7,465 nt of DNA, from contig USCE01000062.1 of assembly GCA_900553105.1 (NCBI GenBank), forward strand, positions 1-7,465. The letters run 5' to 3'. This document shows positions 7,218 to 7,465 of the stretch, in pieces (the stretch's first letter is position 1; each line of letters starts with the position of its first letter). Position numbers and translations under genes: made by a program. The notes below the pieces were generated by a model, which was not told the origin of the DNA, did no database searches, and was given only the letters and a program-made list of their open reading frames with translations. Source of the stretch: an uncultured Sutterella sp. GTDB taxonomy: Bacteria; Pseudomonadota; Gammaproteobacteria; Burkholderiales; Burkholderiaceae_F.

Positions 7218-7465
7218 AGAGAATCTCCTAAAGCAAAAAAATTAAGAATTCAGTACGTTATGAGCTTTTTAAAGCATGCAGCACAAGTTTGAAAAGCCGC
7301 TATCTAAGGACTTTAGGATCATACAAAAAAACACCTCTTCATTGAACCGTCCAAAATACCCTTTGTACTAAAAACAGCAACTATCCATTTCAAAATGTAA
7401 CAAAACTATCCTTTTTCCTCGAAAAACGGTCCGTTTTTTATCGCTTCAATTGATTTTTCCAAAAA
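7218..7465 (-). promoter_or_regulatory. AT-rich upstream region of pflB with its ribosome-binding site
   Basis: These 248 bases hold no convincing gene. The clear element is the pflB ribosome-binding site AGGAGA at 7229-7224, 6 nt from the ATG. The rest is visibly richer in A and T than the genes, with several homopolymer runs, as expected for a long regulated leader. The best sigma-70-like pair I can find is TTGCTG, a 16-bp spacer and TATTTT on the minus strand (7382-7355), and it is weak. There is no convincing FNR or ArcA site. Anaerobic control is expected from the enzyme but is not demonstrated here. Confidence 0.45.
7422..7438. repeat. 17-bp perfect inverted repeat upstream of pflB
   Basis: AAAAACGG (7422-7429) and CCGTTTTT (7431-7438) are perfect inverted repeats around a single T. 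As DNA this could be an operator for a dimeric regulator. As RNA it could fold into a short A/U-rich hairpin (7 bp, 3-nt loop) ending in a U-run in either direction, which would make a weak bidirectional terminator for a gene beyond the window. A chance palindrome in AT-rich sequence is also possible. I cannot choose between these. Confidence 0.45.

Noticed and set aside
7291..7320. Imperfect inverted repeat CTAAGGACTTTAG and other short palindromes (such as 7386-7397) in the pflB leader.
   Set aside because: The arms are 4-5 bp, often imperfect, and unremarkable in AT-rich DNA.
7449..7462. FNR-like site TTGAT-TTTT-CCAAA upstream of pflB.
   Set aside because: Only one half-site fits. The other matches ATCAA at two of five bases, which is weak evidence in AT-rich sequence.
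7406..7465. A minus-strand frame open from the right edge for 19 codons to a TAG at 7408-7406, possibly the tail of an upstream protein.
   Set aside because: Nineteen codons without a stop are expected by chance often enough, and there is no recognisable motif. Contig extension would settle it.
1..7465. Any mobile element, CRISPR array, toxin-antitoxin, defence or otherwise novel system.
   Set aside because: All coding space is occupied by recognisable metabolic, lipid A, rRNA-modification and metal-GTPase genes. I see no repeat arrays, transposase or integrase.

Overview
The window looks like one end of a contig from a moderate-GC Gram-negative bacterium with an anaerobic lifestyle. Two adjacent LpxL-family lipid A acyltransferases show a lipopolysaccharide-bearing outer membrane, and pyruvate formate-lyase with its activase shows anaerobic mixed-acid metabolism. 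A tandem, overlapping pair of LpxL-type genes is a common arrangement in Burkholderiales. Together with pflBA this suggests a gut betaproteobacterium such as a Sutterella/Parasutterella relative. That placement is inference from gene content and has not been tested by any search.

The first 48 bases are not biological. They are Illumina Nextera adapter: the tail of P7, an 8-base i7 index and the Read 2 transposon sequence ending in the 19-bp mosaic end. Genomic sequence starts at base 49, in the last codons of a gene.

Every real gene is on the minus strand, so transcription runs from high to low coordinates. The order is an AT-rich pflB leader (7218-7465), pflB (4971-7217), a strong hairpin with a U-rich tail (4911-4957), pflA (4117-4857, probably starting at TTG), a 62-bp gap, a first lipid A acyltransferase (3179-4054), lpxL (2295-3182, overlapping by ATGA), rlmI (1071-2276, 18-bp gap) and a COG0523/YjiA-type metal-binding GTPase (49-1031, 39-bp gap, truncated by the adapter).

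Functionally there are two blocks. pflB/pflA form a fermentative module: PflA installs the glycyl radical that PflB uses to split pyruvate into acetyl-CoA and formate. The tight gaps suggest that the two acyltransferases, the 23S rRNA methyltransferase and the GTPase form a downstream housekeeping operon for outer-membrane lipid maturation, ribosome modification and metal handling. This operon may have a weak promoter in the 62-bp gap or may read through from pflA.

I see no mobile element, CRISPR array, RNA gene or novel defence-type system. The points worth a second look are the adapter, the likely TTG start of pflA, the pflB-pflA hairpin, the differing catalytic acids of the paired acyltransferases, and some local oddities in PflB and its leader.
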